64,000 nt of DNA from JBKQVT01 sp963727245 (GTDB lineage: Bacteria > Planctomycetota > Planctomycetia > Pirellulales > Thermoguttaceae). The translations under genes and the position numbers were made by a program. Positions 35,545 to 44,826 of the stretch are shown here, piece by piece. Below the pieces are notes generated by a model. It made no database searches and had not been told where the DNA came from. It saw only the letters and a program-made list of their open reading frames with translations. Location of the stretch: NCBI GenBank assembly GCA_963727245.1, contig CAVSFO010000004.1:62001-126000 (forward strand). Reading direction: 5' to 3'. The stretch's first letter is position 1; every line of letters starts with the position of its first letter.

Positions 35545-37347
35545 TCATCCCGGGCTAGCCGTGCGGTTTGCCGGCGGCCTCGGCGCGCGGGCCGTGTAGG
35601 TCGTGTGCAGCAGGTCGTGTGATTTCTCGCCCAGAGGCTTGCCGAGGAACTCGGCGTAAAGCTGCACGACGGCGGGATTCTGGTGCGATTTGCGCAACTG
35701 CTTGCCCTCGTCTTCCTTGTAAATCGCGGCCAGCCGGGCCTGGCGAACGTGGTTGTCGGTGAAACGCGGCTGGCCGCCGCCGCCGATGCAGCCGCCCGGG
35801 CAAGTCATCACCTCGATGAAGTGCAACTGCTTCGCGCCTGCGCGGACGGCTTCGATGAGGCGGCGGGCATTGCCCAGTCCATGGGCCACGGCCACGTTGA
35901 GCGTGACGCCCTCGAGGAACTTCCAGTCGTCCAGCGCACCGCTGATCGTCAGCGAGGCCTCCTTGACGCCCTGCAGGCCGGCGATGGGGGCGACGTGCAG
36001 ATTGGCGGCGGGCAACTCGGCGCCGGTGACGATTTCGTAAACCGTCCGCAAGGCGGCCTCGCAGACGCCGCCGGTATTGGCGAAAATGTCGGCCGCCCCG
36101 GTGGAGAGCCCCAGCGGGGCGTCCATTTCCTCGTCGGGAAGCTTGTCGAACTCGATGCCCGCCACGCGGATCATGCGGCCGAGTTCCCGGGTGGTAAGCA
36201 CGACGTCCACGTCGCGGCCGCCGCTGGCGTCCATTTCCGGCCGCTGGCACTCGAACTTCTTGGCCGTGCAGGGCATGACCGAAACCACGACGATCTCTTC
36301 CGGCCGCTTCCCCAGCTTCTCGGCATAGTAGGTCTTGGCGATGGCGCCGAACATCTGCTGCGGAGACTTGCAGGTGGAGAGGTTGGGCGCCAACTCGGGA
36401 TGAAACAACTCGACGAAGTTGATCCAGCCGGGCGAACAACTGGTGAACATCGGCAAGGCCGCCGGCTTTCCCTCCGCCAGCGCGGCCTTCAAGCGGGCCA
36501 GCAGCTCGCTGCCTTCTTCCAGGATCGTCAGGTCGGCGGCGAAGTTCGTATCGAACACGGCGTCGAACCCCAGGCGCCTCAGGGCCGCGACCATCTTTCC
36601 CGTCACCAGCGTGCCGGGCGGGTAGCCGAAACACTCGCCCAGCGCGGCGCGGACCGCGGGGGCGGTTTGCACGACGACGTGCTTGCCCGGCGTGTCGATG
36701 GCCTCCCACACTTCCTCGATCTGGTCTTTTTCGGTGATGGCTCCCACCGGGCAGACGGCGGCGCATTGGCCGCATTGCACGCAGGCCACGGTGGCGAGGT
36801 TGCGGTTGAAGGCGGGGGCGACCACGGTCTCGAAGCCGCGGTTTTGCGGCGACAGCGCGCCGACGCCCTGCATCTCGACGCAGACGCTGACGCAGCGGCG
36901 GCACTTGATGCACTTGCCGGCGTCGCGCACCAGGGCGGGCGTCGAGGCGTCGATGCGCTTGCGGGTCTTTTCGCCGTCGTAGCCGACTTGCCGGATGCCC
37001 AACTCCGCCGAGAGGGCCTTGAGCTCGCAATCCTCGTTGCGGTCGCAGGTCTGGCACTCGCCGTTGTGCTCGGAGAGGAGCAATTCGACCACGGTGCGGC
37101 GGGCAGTGCGCACGCGCCGGCTGTTGGTCCGCACCTTCATGCCCTGGACGGCCGGCGTGGAACACGACGCGGCCAGGTTCCGCGCCCCCTCGACCTCGAC
37201 CACGCACACGCGGCAGGCGCCGATGGCCTGCAATCCCTCCACGTAGCAGAGGGTGGGAACGTGGATGCCCGCCTCTTTCGTGGCCTCCAGGATGGTGGCT
37301 CCCTCGGGCACTTCCACGGGAATGTTGTCGATGGTCAGCCGGATCAT
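35545..37347 (-). CDS. hndD: [FeFe] hydrogenase catalytic subunit (HndD/HydA type)
   Basis: ATG 37347 gives 600 residues. N-terminal 2Fe-2S ferredoxin domain (PTLCYVEGLQAIGACRVCVV), Cys3-His cluster (HNGECQTCDRNEDCEL), two [4Fe-4S] motifs (CIKCRRCVSVC; CVQCGQCAAVCP), then the H-cluster motifs L1 FTSCSPGWINF, L2 VMPCTAKKFE and L3 EVMTCPGGCIGGGGQ. C-terminal small-subunit-like tail. All catalytic cysteines are present. This is the trimeric or tetrameric bifurcating-type architecture (group A3), which oxidises or makes H2 with NAD(P) and ferredoxin. Twelve bases downstream of the NuoF-like gene. Maturation genes hydEFG are not in the window. Confidence 0.93.
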   Translation of the reverse strand: MIRLTIDNIPVEVPEGATILEATKEAGIHVPTLCYVEGLQAIGACRVCVVEVEGARNLAASCSTPAVQGMKVRTNSRRVRTARRTVVELLLSEHNGECQTCDRNEDCELKALSAELGIRQVGYDGEKTRKRIDASTPALVRDAGKCIKCRRCVSVCVEMQGVGALSPQNRGFETVVAPAFNRNLATVACVQCGQCAAVCPVGAITEKDQIEEVWEAIDTPGKHVVVQTAPAVRAALGECFGYPPGTLVTGKMVAALRRLGFDAVFDTNFAADLTILEEGSELLARLKAALAEGKPAALPMFTSCSPGWINFVELFHPELAPNLSTCKSPQQMFGAIAKTYYAEKLGKRPEEIVVVSVMPCTAKKFECQRPEMDASGGRDVDVVLTTRELGRMIRVAGIEFDKLPDEEMDAPLGLSTGAADIFANTGGVCEAALRTVYEIVTGAELPAANLHVAPIAGLQGVKEASLTISGALDDWKFLEGVTLNVAVAHGLGNARRLIEAVRAGAKQLHFIEVMTCPGGCIGGGGQPRFTDNHVRQARLAAIYKEDEGKQLRKSHQNPAVVQLYAEFLGKPLGEKSHDLLHTTYTARAPRPPANRTASPG

Positions 37348-37358
37348 GGGGTGGATTC

Positions 37359-40300
37359 CTAGGAGGTGGCTTCCTTGTGGTGGTTGGCGCCGTTGGCCGC
37401 CGTGCACTGCCTGCCGTAGTCGCAGCGCAGGCAGCGGCCGGCCTGCCGGACGGCCACCGCTTCGGTCCAGGGCAATTCGACTTCCTCGAAGTTGTATTGC
37501 CGCCGTTCGACCGGGATCAGGTTGGGTTTCTCCCGCGGCGCGTCGGAAGGATCGGCGTCGGGATCGAAGGCGGTATCCACCTCCTTGGTCTCTCGCCAGA
37601 AGGCATGATTGGCGCCGGTCAGGTAAAGGTCGATGCCCATGGCGGCGCGTTCGCCGGCCGCCACGGCCTCGACGACCGAGGCGGGGCCGCTGACGGCGTC
37701 GCCGCCGGCGAAAATCCATTTCTCCGACGTCTGCCCGCTGGCCCGCTCGACCTGGAGGAAAGCGTCGTTGCGGGTTTCCAGGACGGATTCGCCGAGGATG
37801 GGCTTGAGGTCGAGCGATTGGCCGATGGCCGCCAGGACGTGGTCGGCGGGGATGACGAAGGCGTCGCCGCGTTCCTCGGGCCGGCGGCGGCCGCTGCGAT
37901 CGAATGCCCCCAGTCGCATGGGGACGCACTTGATGCCGGCCACGCGCCGCCGTTCGGCGACGATTTGCACCGGGGCCGTCAGCAGCCGCAGCACGATGCC
38001 TTCGCGTTCCGCTTCTTCCACTTCCTCTTCATAGGCCGGCATCGCTTCACGACTGCGGCGATAGACCACGGTGACCCGTTCTGCGCCGAGCCGCCGGGCG
38101 GTGCGGGCGGCGTCGATGGCCGAGTTCCCGCCGCCGATGACCACGACCTCCTTGCCCACCGCCACCGATCCGCGCTGGTTGTAGGTGCGGAGGAAGGAGA
38201 GGGCGTCGTCGATCCCCTGGGCGTCTTCGCCGGGCATTCCCAGCTTGACGCCCTGCGGGGCGCCGACGCCGAGAAAGACGGCGTCATAGCCCTCGGCGCG
38301 CAGGACCTTGAGCGTGAAATCCTCGCCCAGCCAGACGTTGGTGAACAATTCCACGCCCATGTTTTCGATCATGCGGGTTTCGCGGGCGACGATTTCGCGG
38401 GGCAGGCGATAGGCGGGAATGGCCTGCACCAGCATGCCTCCGGGCCGCGCCGTGCCCTCGAACACCTTGGGCCGATAACCCAGGCGGGCCAGGAAATAGG
38501 CGCAGGACAAGCCCGCCGGACCGGCGCCGACCACCGCGATCTTGCGACGCGCGTTGCGCTCGTCTTCGCGCACCTCGGGCAGTTGGAAGGTCACTTCCTG
38601 GTCGGCCATGAAGCGCTTCACGCCGCGGATGGCCACCGGGGCGTCGATGGTGGCGCGGCGGCACTTGTCCTCGCAATTGTGGAAGCACACCCGCGGCAGA
38701 CGGCCGCGAAGGGGTTGCGATCGCGGTGCAGCCGCAGCGCCTCGGCGCAGCGCTTCTCGGCCACCAGGGACACGAAGCCGGGGATATCGACGTTGGCGGG
38801 GCAGGCGCTGGAGCAGGGGGCCGAGACCAGGGCCGAGCACACGCCCGCCCGGCAGTGCTTGTCGCGGATGTGCTCGATGTACTCCTGGCCGAAATGGCGG
38901 ATCGTCGAGAGCACGGGGTTGGAGGCCGTTTGCCCCAGGCCGCAGAGCGAGGAGTCCTTGATGAATTCGCCCAGGTCGATGAGCCGTTCCACGTCGTCTT
39001 CCTGGCCGCGCCCTTCGCAGATGCGGTTGAGGATCTCCAACATGCGTTTCGTGCCCACGCGGCAGGGGACGCATTTGCCGCACGATTCTTCCTGGACGAA
39101 TTCGAGGAAGTATCGCGCCACGTCGACCATGCAGCTATCCTCGTCCATGACGATCAGGCCGCCGGAGCCGATGATGGCCCCCAGTTCCGAGAGCGATTCG
39201 TAGTCCAGCGGCACGTTGAGATGCTGCTTGGGGATGCAGCCGCCGGAGGGACCGCCGATCTGGGCGGCCTTGAAGCGCTTGCCGTTGGGAATGCCGCCGC
39301 CGATGTCATAGATCAAGTCGCCCAGCGACATGCCGATGGGCACTTCCACCAACCCGGCGTTCTGAATGGCGCCGGCCAGGGCGAAGACCTTGGTGCCTCG
39401 GCTCTTGGGCGTGCCGAACGAGGCGTACCAGCGGCCGCCGCCGAGGAGGATGGCGGGCACGTTGCCGTAGGTTTCCACGTTATTGAGCACCGTGGGCTTG
39501 CCCCAGAGGCCGCGTTGGGCGGGGAAGGGGGGGCGCGGGCGGGGTTCGCCGCGATTGCCTTCGATCGAGGTCAGCAGGGCCGTCTCTTCGCCGCACACGA
39601 AGGCCCCCGATCCCATGCGGATTTCCAGGTCGAAATCGAACCCGGTGCCGAGGATATTCTTGCCCAGCAGGCCGCACTCGCGGCATTGCCCGATGGCGAC
39701 CTTGAGCCGCTCGACGGCCAGCGGGTATTCCGCCCGCACGTAGATGTAGCCCATGGCCGCCCCGACGGTGTGCGCCGCGACGGCCATCCCCTCGATGACG
39801 CTGTGGGGATCGCCTTCCAGGAGGCTGCGGTCCATGAACGCCCCGGGATCGCCTTCGTCGGCGTTGCAGACCACGAACTTTTGCTCGTTCTGGGCGTCGC
39901 GGGTGAATTTCCACTTCCGCCAGGTAGGGAAGCCCGCCCCGCCACGGCCCCGCAACCCGGACATCTTGATGATCTCGATGGTCGCGTCGGGATTGTTTGC
40001 CGCCAGCACGTTGGCCAGCGCCTGGTAGCCGTCGCGGGCGATGTAATCTTCAATCCGCTGGGGATCGACGATGCCGCAGTTGCGGAGCACGATTTTCTGT
40101 TGCTTGCGGAAGAAGTCGATGTCGCCGGCGGAGGCAACGTCGCGGCCGTCGGACCGTTTGTGCGTCAGGCGCGCGACCACGCGCCCCTTCACGAGGTGCT
40201 CGGAGACGATCTCCTTGCAATCCGGGGGCTTGAGGTTCCCGTAGAAGGCGTTGTCGATCATCATCGCCGGTCCGCTCGAACAGGGGCCGAGGCAGCCGGT

Positions 40301-40508
40301 GCCGACGACGGAGACTTTGTCTTGCAGCTTGTGCTCGCAAAGTTCCTTCTCGATGGCCGCCTTGATGGACAACGAGCCGGAGGCGATGCAGCTTGCCCCC
40401 ATGCAGAGGCGAATCTGCTTGTGTCCGGCGGCCTCCGCCGCGGTCTGTGCGGTGCAGGGCGTAGCGCAAGGCGGTGAGGTCCTGGATGGTGGCGATGACC
40501 TGCCTCAT
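37359..40508 (-). CDS. Fusion subunit: thioredoxin-like 2Fe-2S, NuoF-like, and GltD-like flavoprotein; two frameshifts
   Basis: ATG 40508 overlaps the stop of hndA. The about 1050-residue product has: a thioredoxin-like ferredoxin domain (RLCMGASCIASGS, GTGCLGPCSSGP), NuoF-like FMN/NADH domain (MSGLRGRGGAGFPTWRKW, CNADEGDPGAFMDR, GSGAFVCGEETALLTSIEGN), a [4Fe-4S] site (EESCGKCVPCRVGTKRM), then after SSACPANVDIPGFVSLV a complete glutamate-synthase-small-subunit-like domain with VCFHNCEDKCRR, VVGAGPAGLSCAYFLARLG, VVIGGGNSAIDAARTARRLG and GDAVSGPASVVEAVAAGERA. Shifts near 40450 and 38700; text continues across both. It should accept electrons from NAD(P)H at two flavins. Two binding sites for pyridine nucleotides suggest NADH and NADPH could both be used. 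Confidence 0.87.
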
Positions 40509-41044
40509 GCGTCGTCTCCATTGCCCGCGGCAGGCTGTTGGTCGCGGTACCGGTCGAGTATCTTCCTGAGCCGCGCCGGTTTCACCCGTTGGTGAACGTC
40601 ATTGTCGATCATGATTACGGGGGCCATGCCGCAGGCGCCGAAGCAGCGGCCCACGTCCAGGGAGAAGAAGCGGTCGGAAGTGGTCTCGCCGACTTCGATC
40701 CCCAGCGTGTTTTTCAAGGCGGCCAGCGTCTCCTTGCCGCCCCGCACGTAGCAGGCCGTGCCCAGGCACGCCCGCACCAGGTGCTCGCCGCGCGGCACGG
40801 TGGTGAAAAACGAATAGAAGCTGACCACGCCGGCCACGACGCTGTAGGGCTTGTTCAAGCCGAGGCTGATTCTCTTCAACACCGCTTCAGGCAGGTAGCC
40901 GAACATGGCCTGGGCGATCTGCAGCACCGGAATCAAGCCCCCCGGCGTCGTCCGGTACTCTGCGAGCACCTCGTCGAGCCGCTCGAGCAGTTCCGCCTCC
41001 GAAGCCTTGGGGCACTGGCAGACCTTCGTTTCTACGTCCGTCAT
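40505..41044 (-). CDS. hndA: NuoE-like 2Fe-2S subunit of the [FeFe] hydrogenase
   Basis: ATG 41044 gives 179 residues. It matches NuoE/HndA: LIPVLQIAQAMFGYLPEAVL, VAGVVSFYSFFTTVPRGEH, and the 2Fe-2S ligands in ACLGTACYVRGG and VGRCFGACGMAPVIMID. It is the first gene of the minus-strand hydrogenase operon (hndA, fusion, hndD), each overlapping or close to the next. It probably passes electrons between the NuoF-like flavin and the catalytic subunit (family knowledge). Confidence 0.93.
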   Translation of the reverse strand: MTDVETKVCQCPKASEAELLERLDEVLAEYRTTPGGLIPVLQIAQAMFGYLPEAVLKRISLGLNKPYSVVAGVVSFYSFFTTVPRGEHLVRACLGTACYVRGGKETLAALKNTLGIEVGETTSDRFFSLDVGRCFGACGMAPVIMIDNDVHQRVKPARLRKILDRYRDQQPAAGNGDDA

Positions 41045-41871
41045 TTTCTTAAGGACCCTCGAACAGGGGCGATGGCCAAGCCGGGAAGTGCATCGCATCC
41101 CGTAGAGATGCGCCCGGACTTGGAGGCCAGAGCGACCAACCCCTGGCGGGGCCTCTGGCGCTCCGTTGCCAGCATGTGAAACTTCCTTGAGCACCCCCGG
41201 GGGCGCGGCAAGGAAGCCCACGCCTTCAAAAATACCACTTTTCCCGAAGCAGTGCAAGCGCCGGCAACGGACGTTTGCCACCTTCGCCGAGCGGCACGCA
41301 CCTGCGCGCGGGAGAGAAGAGGGTGCGTTTATTCTGAGAACGTGCCTTGAGAATTTCCCCTCTCCCTTTGGGAGAGGGGCAGGGGGTGAGGGCGGCAGCG
41401 CCGAAGTCGCCAGGAGTGGACTAACGGGCCACTCGCCCTCACCCTACCCTCTCCCAAAGGGAGAGGGGACGAATCTGTAGAAAAGCCTTGTGCCACTGCC
41501 AACCTGTTCAGCAGTGCAGATAGCACGGTCGGACAGGCCGGGCACCGGGCGCAGCCTGATCGTGGCACCCTCGGGCTTCCTTCAGCCTCCACGAAAATCT
41601 GGCCGCCGGTTGCGACACTTTTGTCGCGCGGGCGGTCTGCGAAGAATCGGATTTCCGTGTCCTCGGCCACGGGTTTCCGCGAATTGCACCAACGGAGGGG
41701 ATCGAGCGCCTGCCGCCACCGCATCTGCAAACCGCGCGGTGACAGCGGGTTGCAGCGATTCGCCCATGCCTGTATCCTTATGGCACGCTTGTTGCTCTAG
41801 ACGCAGGGGCCGCACGGGGGGCCGAGTGCCCCGAGTTTTCGAGACGGCGAAAGGCTTGCTGGAGGATGACG
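41045..41871. repeat. Divergent hydrogenase intergenic region with a palindromic element at 41355-41470
   Basis: No gene is supported in this 827-base gap between the two divergent hydrogenase operons. The element at 41355-41470 has ends TCCCCTCTCCCTTTGGGAGA and TCTCCCAAAGGGAGAGGGGA and belongs to the family of 16224 and 17440. A weaker inverted motif, GTGCCACTGCCAACCTGTTC AGCAG-type, lies near 41487-41515 and resembles the element at 53638. Confidence 0.7.
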
Positions 41872-43083
41872 ATGGAATTGACACAAGGCCCGCGAGGCGT
41901 CGACGTGCTCGAACAGATCGGCAAAGGCGGCGACGCCAAGTCGCCGCTGGGCTGCATGCAGTGCGGACTGTGTGCGGCGAGTTGCCCCTTGGGCGAGTTC
42001 ATGGAGTTTCCCCCGCGGAAGCTGATCCTGCAAATCAACGCGGGCAACCTGGACAAGGTCTTGGCCAGCCCGTCGCTGTGGATGTGCATCGGCTGCTACC
42101 TCTGCTCGCACCGCTGCCCCCGCGATATCGAGTTGACCGACGGTCTTTGGCCGGCGTTGCGCGACCGGGCCATGCAGCAGGGAATCCAGCCCCCCGCCGA
42201 GTTGCAGGAGACCTTCCAAAATATCTTCAAGTACGGCAACGCCCTGGGCAAGTCGCCGCGACAGCGCCTCGACTGGGCCAAGGACCTGGAAGTCCGCGTC
42301 CTGGACCTTTCCAAGGAACGGCGGCCGGTCGAGGTCCTGTGGCTGGTGGGCTGCTACCCCTCGTACTATCCCCGCAATCACGTGGTCACCCGGGCCTTCG
42401 CCCGCATCCTCACCGAGTTGGGCGTGACCTGGGGCGTCTTGGGCGCCAAGGAGCGGGCCCTGGGCGAATGCGACCGGATGTTCGGCGAGGAGGGCCTCTT
42501 CGAGACGCTCGTCGAGCAGAACCACAAGCTGCTGGGCGGCTTCGAATTCGACAAGATCGTCGTCACCGACCCGCACGCCTTCCGCGCCTTGAAGACTTTC
42601 TACCCCCGTTTCGGCGCCTGGTATCCCGTGGAGCACTACGCCACGTTCCTCGCCGAGCGGTTGGAGCAGCTCAAGCCGCTGATCGTCCGCCCCGGCGAGG
42701 CCACGGTCACGTACCACGACAACTGCTGCCTGGGGCGGCGCTATGGGTGCTACGAGCCGCCGCGGGCGCTGCTGCAACTGATTCCGGGGCTGAAACTGGT
42801 GGAAATGTCCCGCCAGCGCGACAACGCCTTGTGCTGCGGCGGCGGCGGAGGCGGCATGTGGCTGGACGGCCATATTGTCGCCCAGGGCGGCCGCCGCTTG
42901 TCCGACGAGCGGATCCGCCAGGCGGCCGACACCGGCGCCGACACCCTGGCCGTCTCCTGTCCCTACGAGCTTTCTCGCTTCGAGGACGCCGCGAAAGTCG
43001 GGGGCCTCGAGGGCAAGCTGAAGGTCCGCGACATCATCGAACTCTTGGCTGAATCCATGGACTTGGGAGAAAGGAGCGTCTGA
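41872..43083 (+). CDS. HdrC-HdrB-like fused iron-sulfur protein
   Basis: ATG 41872 has GGAGG six bases upstream (an ATG at 41866 is too close to it). The 403-residue product starts with an HdrC-like pair of [4Fe-4S] motifs, CMQCGLCAASCP and CIGCYLCSHRCP, a helical linker, and then HdrB-like domains: a degenerate one around VEVLWLVGCYPSYYPRN and a full CCG domain with YHDNCCLGRR and NALCCGGGGGGMW. In Hdr, the CCG cysteines hold the noncubane cluster that splits disulfides; in bacteria such proteins use other, mostly unknown partners. First gene of the eight-gene operon; its stop overlaps the etfB start by one base. Confidence 0.87.
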   Translation: MELTQGPRGVDVLEQIGKGGDAKSPLGCMQCGLCAASCPLGEFMEFPPRKLILQINAGNLDKVLASPSLWMCIGCYLCSHRCPRDIELTDGLWPALRDRAMQQGIQPPAELQETFQNIFKYGNALGKSPRQRLDWAKDLEVRVLDLSKERRPVEVLWLVGCYPSYYPRNHVVTRAFARILTELGVTWGVLGAKERALGECDRMFGEEGLFETLVEQNHKLLGGFEFDKIVVTDPHAFRALKTFYPRFGAWYPVEHYATFLAERLEQLKPLIVRPGEATVTYHDNCCLGRRYGCYEPPRALLQLIPGLKLVEMSRQRDNALCCGGGGGGMWLDGHIVAQGGRRLSDERIRQAADTGADTLAVSCPYELSRFEDAAKVGGLEGKLKVRDIIELLAESMDLGERSV

Positions 43084-43853
43084 TGAATATCACGGTGGTG
43101 CTGCGTCAGGTCCCCGACCTGATCGAACCCCTGGAGATCGCCGCCTCGGCGACGGAACTCGACCTGAGCACCGCGTCCTTCGTTCTCAACGAGTCGGACG
43201 ACCACGCCCTGGAGCAGGCGCTGTTGCTGAAGGAAGCCGGCGGCGGCGCCGTCACCGTGGTGGCGCTGGACTTCGGCAACGTCGACAACACGCTCTTTAC
43301 CGCGGCCGCCAAGGGCGCCGACCGGATCATCAAGATCACCGCCGATTCTGACGGGCCGGCGCCGCTGCGGGCGGCGGCCGCCATGTATGCCCAGGCCATC
43401 AAGCCCTTGCAGGCCGAGTTGGTGCTGGTCGGCGTCCAGGCGCACGACGAGCTGGCCGGCGTGCTGCCGCCGCTGCTGGCCCAGGCCCTGGGCCTGCCCT
43501 ACGTGGGCGTGATCCGGGGCGTGAAAGCCGCGGGGCCCGGGGCCGCCACCGTCTGGAAGGAATTTCCCGGCGCCGTCATGGCGCGGATGAACGTGAAGTT
43601 GCCCGCCCTGCTGGGAATCCTCGGGGCCGAGCAGCCGCCGCGCTACGTGCCGGTCAGCCGCATCCGCGCGGCGATGAAGTCGACGCAGTTTGAAGAGCAG
43701 TCGGCCACGGCGCCCGGCGACGAGTCGGCACTGGCGGTCCGCAAGCTCTACCCGCCGGCGTCCGGGGCCCATGCCGAGATGCTCTCCGGCTCGGAGACCG
43801 AGGTGGCCGCCCGCATTGCCGCGATTCTTGCCGAAAAAGGAGTGGTGAAATGA
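43083..43853 (+). CDS. etfB: Electron transfer flavoprotein beta subunit
   Basis: 256 residues, the normal length. It begins MNITVVLRQVPDLIEPLEIA and has the family pattern FVLNESDDHALEQALLLKE, GADRIIKI, ELVLVGVQAHDELAGVLPPL, LGLPYVGVI and PALLGILGAEQPPRYVPVSR. With EtfA it forms a flavoprotein that takes electrons from acyl-CoA dehydrogenases or other donors and passes them on. The variant is closer to FixA/bifurcating-type than to housekeeping Etf in its context, but bifurcation cannot be shown from sequence alone. The stop overlaps etfA. Confidence 0.9.
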   Translation: MNITVVLRQVPDLIEPLEIAASATELDLSTASFVLNESDDHALEQALLLKEAGGGAVTVVALDFGNVDNTLFTAAAKGADRIIKITADSDGPAPLRAAAAMYAQAIKPLQAELVLVGVQAHDELAGVLPPLLAQALGLPYVGVIRGVKAAGPGAATVWKEFPGAVMARMNVKLPALLGILGAEQPPRYVPVSRIRAAMKSTQFEEQSATAPGDESALAVRKLYPPASGAHAEMLSGSETEVAARIAAILAEKGVVK

Positions 43854-44815
43854 GCAGCAAAGACATCATGGTCCTGGCGGAAGTCCAGCGCGGCGCGCTG
43901 GCGGATGTCACCTTCGAGTTGCTCACCGCGGCCCGCGGAGTTGCGGCCGCCACGGGGGGCGAGGTCGTGGCCGTGGTCCTCAGCGGGCAGGGGGCGGCCT
44001 ACGCGCCGCAGCTCGGCGCGGCCGATCGCATCCTGCTGGTCGATGATCCGCAGTTGGCCTCGTATGCCCCGGCGCCCTACGCGGCGGCGCTGGCCGACGT
44101 GCTGGCCGCCGAGCAGCCCAGGGCGCTGCTGGTCGCGGCCACCTCGATCGGCTGGGACTTGGCGCCGATGCTTTCCGCCCGCCTCAGTGCCCCCTTGGTC
44201 GCCGGCTGCAAAGCGGTGCAGGCCGACGGGGCGGGCCTGTTGGTCACGGCGTCGTTCTGCGGCGGCAAGATGATGGCCGACGTCGAGGTGTCCGGCACGC
44301 CGGCCATCTTGATGTTGTTGCCCGGCAGCGTGCGGCCGACGGGCGAGGCGGGCAAGGCACGGATCGAGACCCGCCCGGCCGGCGCGGCCCTGGAGGCCGG
44401 CGCCGTCCGCTTCGAGGAATTCATTCTGCCCGAGGCCGGCGACGTGGACATTACCCAGCACGACGTCCTGGTGGCCGTGGGGCGGGGAATCCAGCAGAAG
44501 GACAACGTCGAGTTGGCCGAGGAGCTGGCCGCCGCACTGGGCGGCGTGGTCTGCGCGTCGCGCCCGGTGATCGACCAGGGCTGGCTGCCGGCCACGCGGC
44601 AGGTGGGCAAGTCGGGCATGACCGTCAAGCCGCGCTGCTACGTCGCGCTGGGAATCAGCGGCGCCCCCGAGCACGTGGAAGGCATGAAGGATTCCGCTTT
44701 GATCTTCGCCGTCAACAGCGACCCCAATGCGCCGATCTTCGACGTGGCCCATTACGGCGTCGTCGGCGACCTCTTGGACGTCGTCCCCGCGCTGGTGGAA
44801 GCAGTCAAGCACTAG
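43850..44815 (+). CDS. etfA: Electron transfer flavoprotein alpha subunit
   Basis: 321 residues from ATG 43850. The FAD-binding C-terminal half has the consensus QKDNVELAEELAAALGGVV, CASRPVIDQGWLPATRQVGK, SGMTVKPRCYVALGISGAPE, and FAVNSDPNAPIFDVAHYGVV, DLLDVVPALVEAVK. The N-terminal domain starts IMVLAEVQRGALADVTFELL. There is no N-terminal ferredoxin extension. Partner of EtfB, and its gene is followed after 11 bases by the predicted membrane acceptor. Confidence 0.92.
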   Translation: MSSKDIMVLAEVQRGALADVTFELLTAARGVAAATGGEVVAVVLSGQGAAYAPQLGAADRILLVDDPQLASYAPAPYAAALADVLAAEQPRALLVAATSIGWDLAPMLSARLSAPLVAGCKAVQADGAGLLVTASFCGGKMMADVEVSGTPAILMLLPGSVRPTGEAGKARIETRPAGAALEAGAVRFEEFILPEAGDVDITQHDVLVAVGRGIQQKDNVELAEELAAALGGVVCASRPVIDQGWLPATRQVGKSGMTVKPRCYVALGISGAPEHVEGMKDSALIFAVNSDPNAPIFDVAHYGVVGDLLDVVPALVEAVKH

Positions 44816-44826
44816 GAGACTCTGCG

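Noticed and set aside
35545..37347. Stop TGA of the [FeFe] hydrogenase as a Sec codon
   Set aside because: The protein is full length before it; sequence after it has no conserved pattern and no close hairpin of the type seen at the two candidates.
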